NCBI GenBank assembly: GCA_009774055.1
Contig: VSNB01000216.1
Coordinates: 1 to 5,325 of the forward strand
Origin: Clostridiales bacterium
GTDB lineage: Bacteria > Bacillota > Clostridia > Oscillospirales > Oscillospiraceae
Reading direction: 5' to 3'
Length of the DNA: 5,325 nucleotides
Shown here: positions 4,674 through 5,325 of the stretch, in pieces
How positions within the stretch are numbered: position 1 is the stretch's first letter
How the letters are laid out: the number at the start of each line of letters is the position of its first letter
Translations under genes and position numbers: made by a program
The notes under the pieces: model-generated
The model's input: only the letters and a program-made list of their open reading frames with translations
The model's database searches: none
Told to the model about the DNA's origin: nothing

Positions 4674-5035
4674 ATGTTTCTCTCCCCAATCATAATCAGT
4701 AATTCTTCTTTGGAAATCCCCAGGCTTTTGGCCTCCGCCAGCAGGGGGACCACATGGTTTTCCGCGAACGCGGCCTTGCGCTTGACCAGGATTTTCTCCC
4801 TGGCCCCTTTGGATACGAACATGCCGATGCCCCGGCGTTTGTACAGGATGCCCTCGTCCACCAGCAGGCCCACGCCCTTGGCGGCGGTGGCGGGATTGAT
4901 GGTATAGAGCTTTGCCAGCTCGTTGGTGCTGGGCACCTGCTCCTCCTCCAGCAGGATGCCCCGCAGGATGTCGGTTTCGATCATCTCGCTGATCTGGAGG
5001 TAGATGGATTTCTGTTCCGTCAGTCGCTCATTCAA
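4670..5035 (-). CDS. GntR-family transcriptional regulator, YtrA subfamily
   Basis: The predicted protein has 121 residues. The winged helix-turn-helix covers about 9-77: IYLQISEMIETDIL, then VPSTNELAKLYTINPATAAKGVGLLVDEGIL and the wing KRRGIGMFV. Only a short helical tail (78-121) follows, with no large ligand domain; that brevity defines the YtrA group. TTG 5035 has AAAGGAGG 7 bases upstream, and an ATG at 5031 is out of frame. As first gene of the operon it most likely represses its own promoter, where an AT-rich near-palindrome covers the -10 box. YtrA-type repressors usually release DNA on cell-wall antibiotic or envelope stress; the inducer here is unknown. Confidence 0.92.
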   Translation of the reverse strand: MNERLTEQKSIYLQISEMIETDILRGILLEEEQVPSTNELAKLYTINPATAAKGVGLLVDEGILYKRRGIGMFVSKGAREKILVKRKAAFAENHVVPLLAEAKSLGISKEELLIMIGERNI

Positions 5036-5042
5036 TCGTTTT

Positions 5043-5050
5043 CCTCCTTT
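5043..5050 (-). promoter_or_regulatory. Ribosome binding site fixing the TTG start of the GntR gene
   Basis: AAAGGAGG lies 7 bases before TTG 5035. No in-frame ATG or GTG is better placed, so a rare start codon opens the regulator gene and may keep its level low. Confidence 0.8.
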
Positions 5051-5080
5051 CCTTGTTCATCGGTCAAGTGGTTCATTACT

Positions 5081-5098
5081 TATATAACTAACTATATA
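5081..5098. promoter_or_regulatory. Candidate GntR (YtrA-type) operator
   Basis: TATATA at 5081-5086 and again at 5093-5098 flank the six bases ACTAAC, giving an 18-base AT-rich near-palindrome. It covers the -10 box and the expected transcription start, so a bound dimer would block initiation. Assignment to the GntR protein rests on position and on the usual autoregulation of this family. Confidence 0.5.
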
Positions 5099-5119
5099 CC
5101 CAGAGAGGCGGTTTGTCAA
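5091..5119 (-). promoter_or_regulatory. Sigma-A promoter of the GntR-ABC operon
   Basis: On the minus strand TTGACA (5119-5114) is followed after exactly 17 bases by TATAGT (5096-5091). Eleven of twelve bases match consensus. Transcription would start near 5084, giving a leader of about 48 bases. Such a strong promoter fits a repressed operon. Confidence 0.85.
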
Positions 5120-5139
5120 GGGGGGGAAGAGAAATAATT

Positions 5140-5160
5140 TTCGCGCGCTCCGCGCTCGAA
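5140..5160. repeat. Hairpin of the TTCG-TCC-CGAACGGGA type, copy 1
   Basis: Bases 5140-5148 pair with 5152-5160 around TCC, with one mismatch in nine. The right side continues as CGGGA (5161-5165). It shares ends, loop and downstream bases with the hairpin at 5228-5250 but not its stem core. Confidence 0.7.
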
Positions 5161-5174
5161 CGGGAATTTGATCT

Positions 5175-5202
5175 GCGGCCCTGCGGGCCGCTCCGCTTTT
5201 TT
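5175..5202 (+). terminator. Possible plus-strand intrinsic terminator
   Basis: GCGGCCC (5175-5181) and GGGCCGC (5185-5191) form a 7-bp stem with a TGC loop. TTTTTT follows at 5197-5202, five bases after the stem, which is further than usual. No plus-strand gene precedes it in the window, so if it works it would end antisense or stray transcription. It could instead be another member of the palindrome cluster. Confidence 0.35.
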
Positions 5203-5227
5203 ATCTTGTTCCTTTATTTATCTCATC

Positions 5228-5250
5228 TTCGCCGCCTTCCAGGCGGCGAA
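5228..5250. repeat. Hairpin of the TTCG-TCC-CGAACGGGA type, copy 2
   Basis: Bases 5228-5237 and 5241-5250 pair perfectly over 10 bp around TCC, followed by CGGGA (5251-5255). Compared with copy 1 the stem core differs, yet pairing is kept on both sides. Confidence 0.75.
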
Positions 5251-5273
5251 CGGGAGTGGTTTCTCGAATCGGC

Positions 5274-5294
5274 CCGGGACCTACGCGGCCCCGG
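5274..5294. repeat. GC-rich hairpin in the right-end palindrome cluster
   Basis: CCGGGACC (5274-5281) pairs with GGCCCCGG (5287-5294) at seven of eight positions around TACGC. No gene or T tract adjoins it. Confidence 0.5.
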
Positions 5295-5307
5295 ACTCCG
5301 CGCCTAC

Positions 5308-5325
5308 TTTTGCCGCGCGGCAAAA
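5308..5325. repeat. Perfect 18-base palindrome at the window edge
   Basis: The sequence TTTTGCCGC/GCGGCAAAA is fully self-complementary with no spacer. It runs to the last base, so it may be longer. It could be the base of a bidirectional terminator or a protein-binding site; the missing flank decides. Confidence 0.6.

Noticed and set aside
3942..4907. A 321-residue plus-strand open frame
   Set aside because: It lies opposite the ATPase and GntR genes, whose motifs are clear; the translation shows no family features.
5255..5325. A tRNA, suggested by TCTCGAATC like a T-loop
   Set aside because: No matching acceptor stem, D arm or anticodon arm can be laid out around it.

Overview
The window reads as chromosomal DNA from a fairly GC-rich, anaerobic, gut-type Firmicute, most likely an Oscillospiraceae-like Clostridium relative (the Flavonifractor/Oscillibacter sort). 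The reasons are strong AGGAGG ribosome sites, frequent GTG and TTG starts, a DUF1540 small cysteine-rich protein, a YtrA-type GntR/ABC operon, half-size TauE/SafE proteins, and high GC at third codon positions. This placement is inference from gene content; no rRNA or other marker gene is present.

Layout. Every complete gene is on the minus strand. Bases 1-102 may hold the last codons of a plus-strand gene, with a minus-strand intrinsic terminator (46-82) inside it. At 164-897 are two overlapping half-length TauE/SafE (TSUP) genes. At 936-1028 three palindromes stand end to end. A DUF1540 gene follows at 1028-1219, with a promoter that looks like a forespore sigma factor site (1271-1299). A palindromic element of about 206 bp with TA-flanked imperfect terminal inverted repeats (1310-1515) separates it from a small XRE regulator (1515-1778). 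The XRE upstream region has three copies of GTAAAATAT, and two of them bracket a good sigma-A promoter pointing away from the regulator into about 175 bp with no credible gene.

The right half is one compact operon transcribed right to left from a near-consensus sigma-A promoter (5091-5119): GntR repressor (TTG start), ABC ATPase, two related six-helix permeases, and a small membrane protein of unknown function. It ends at an 18-bp stem-loop (1977-2017). The first three genes are joined by 4-base stop/start overlaps. An AT-rich near-palindrome over the -10 box is the natural operator for the GntR protein, so the operon is probably autoregulated and induced by a membrane-active compound or envelope stress, as in the YtrA family.

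The last 190 bases hold no gene that I can see but contain five palindromes. Two of them share flanks and loop while their stems differ in a compensatory way.

Most unusual points: the palindromic MITE-like element, the XRE/divergent-promoter arrangement that may drive an undescribed RNA, the sporulation-type promoter of the DUF1540 gene, and the families of short hairpins in intergenic DNA.
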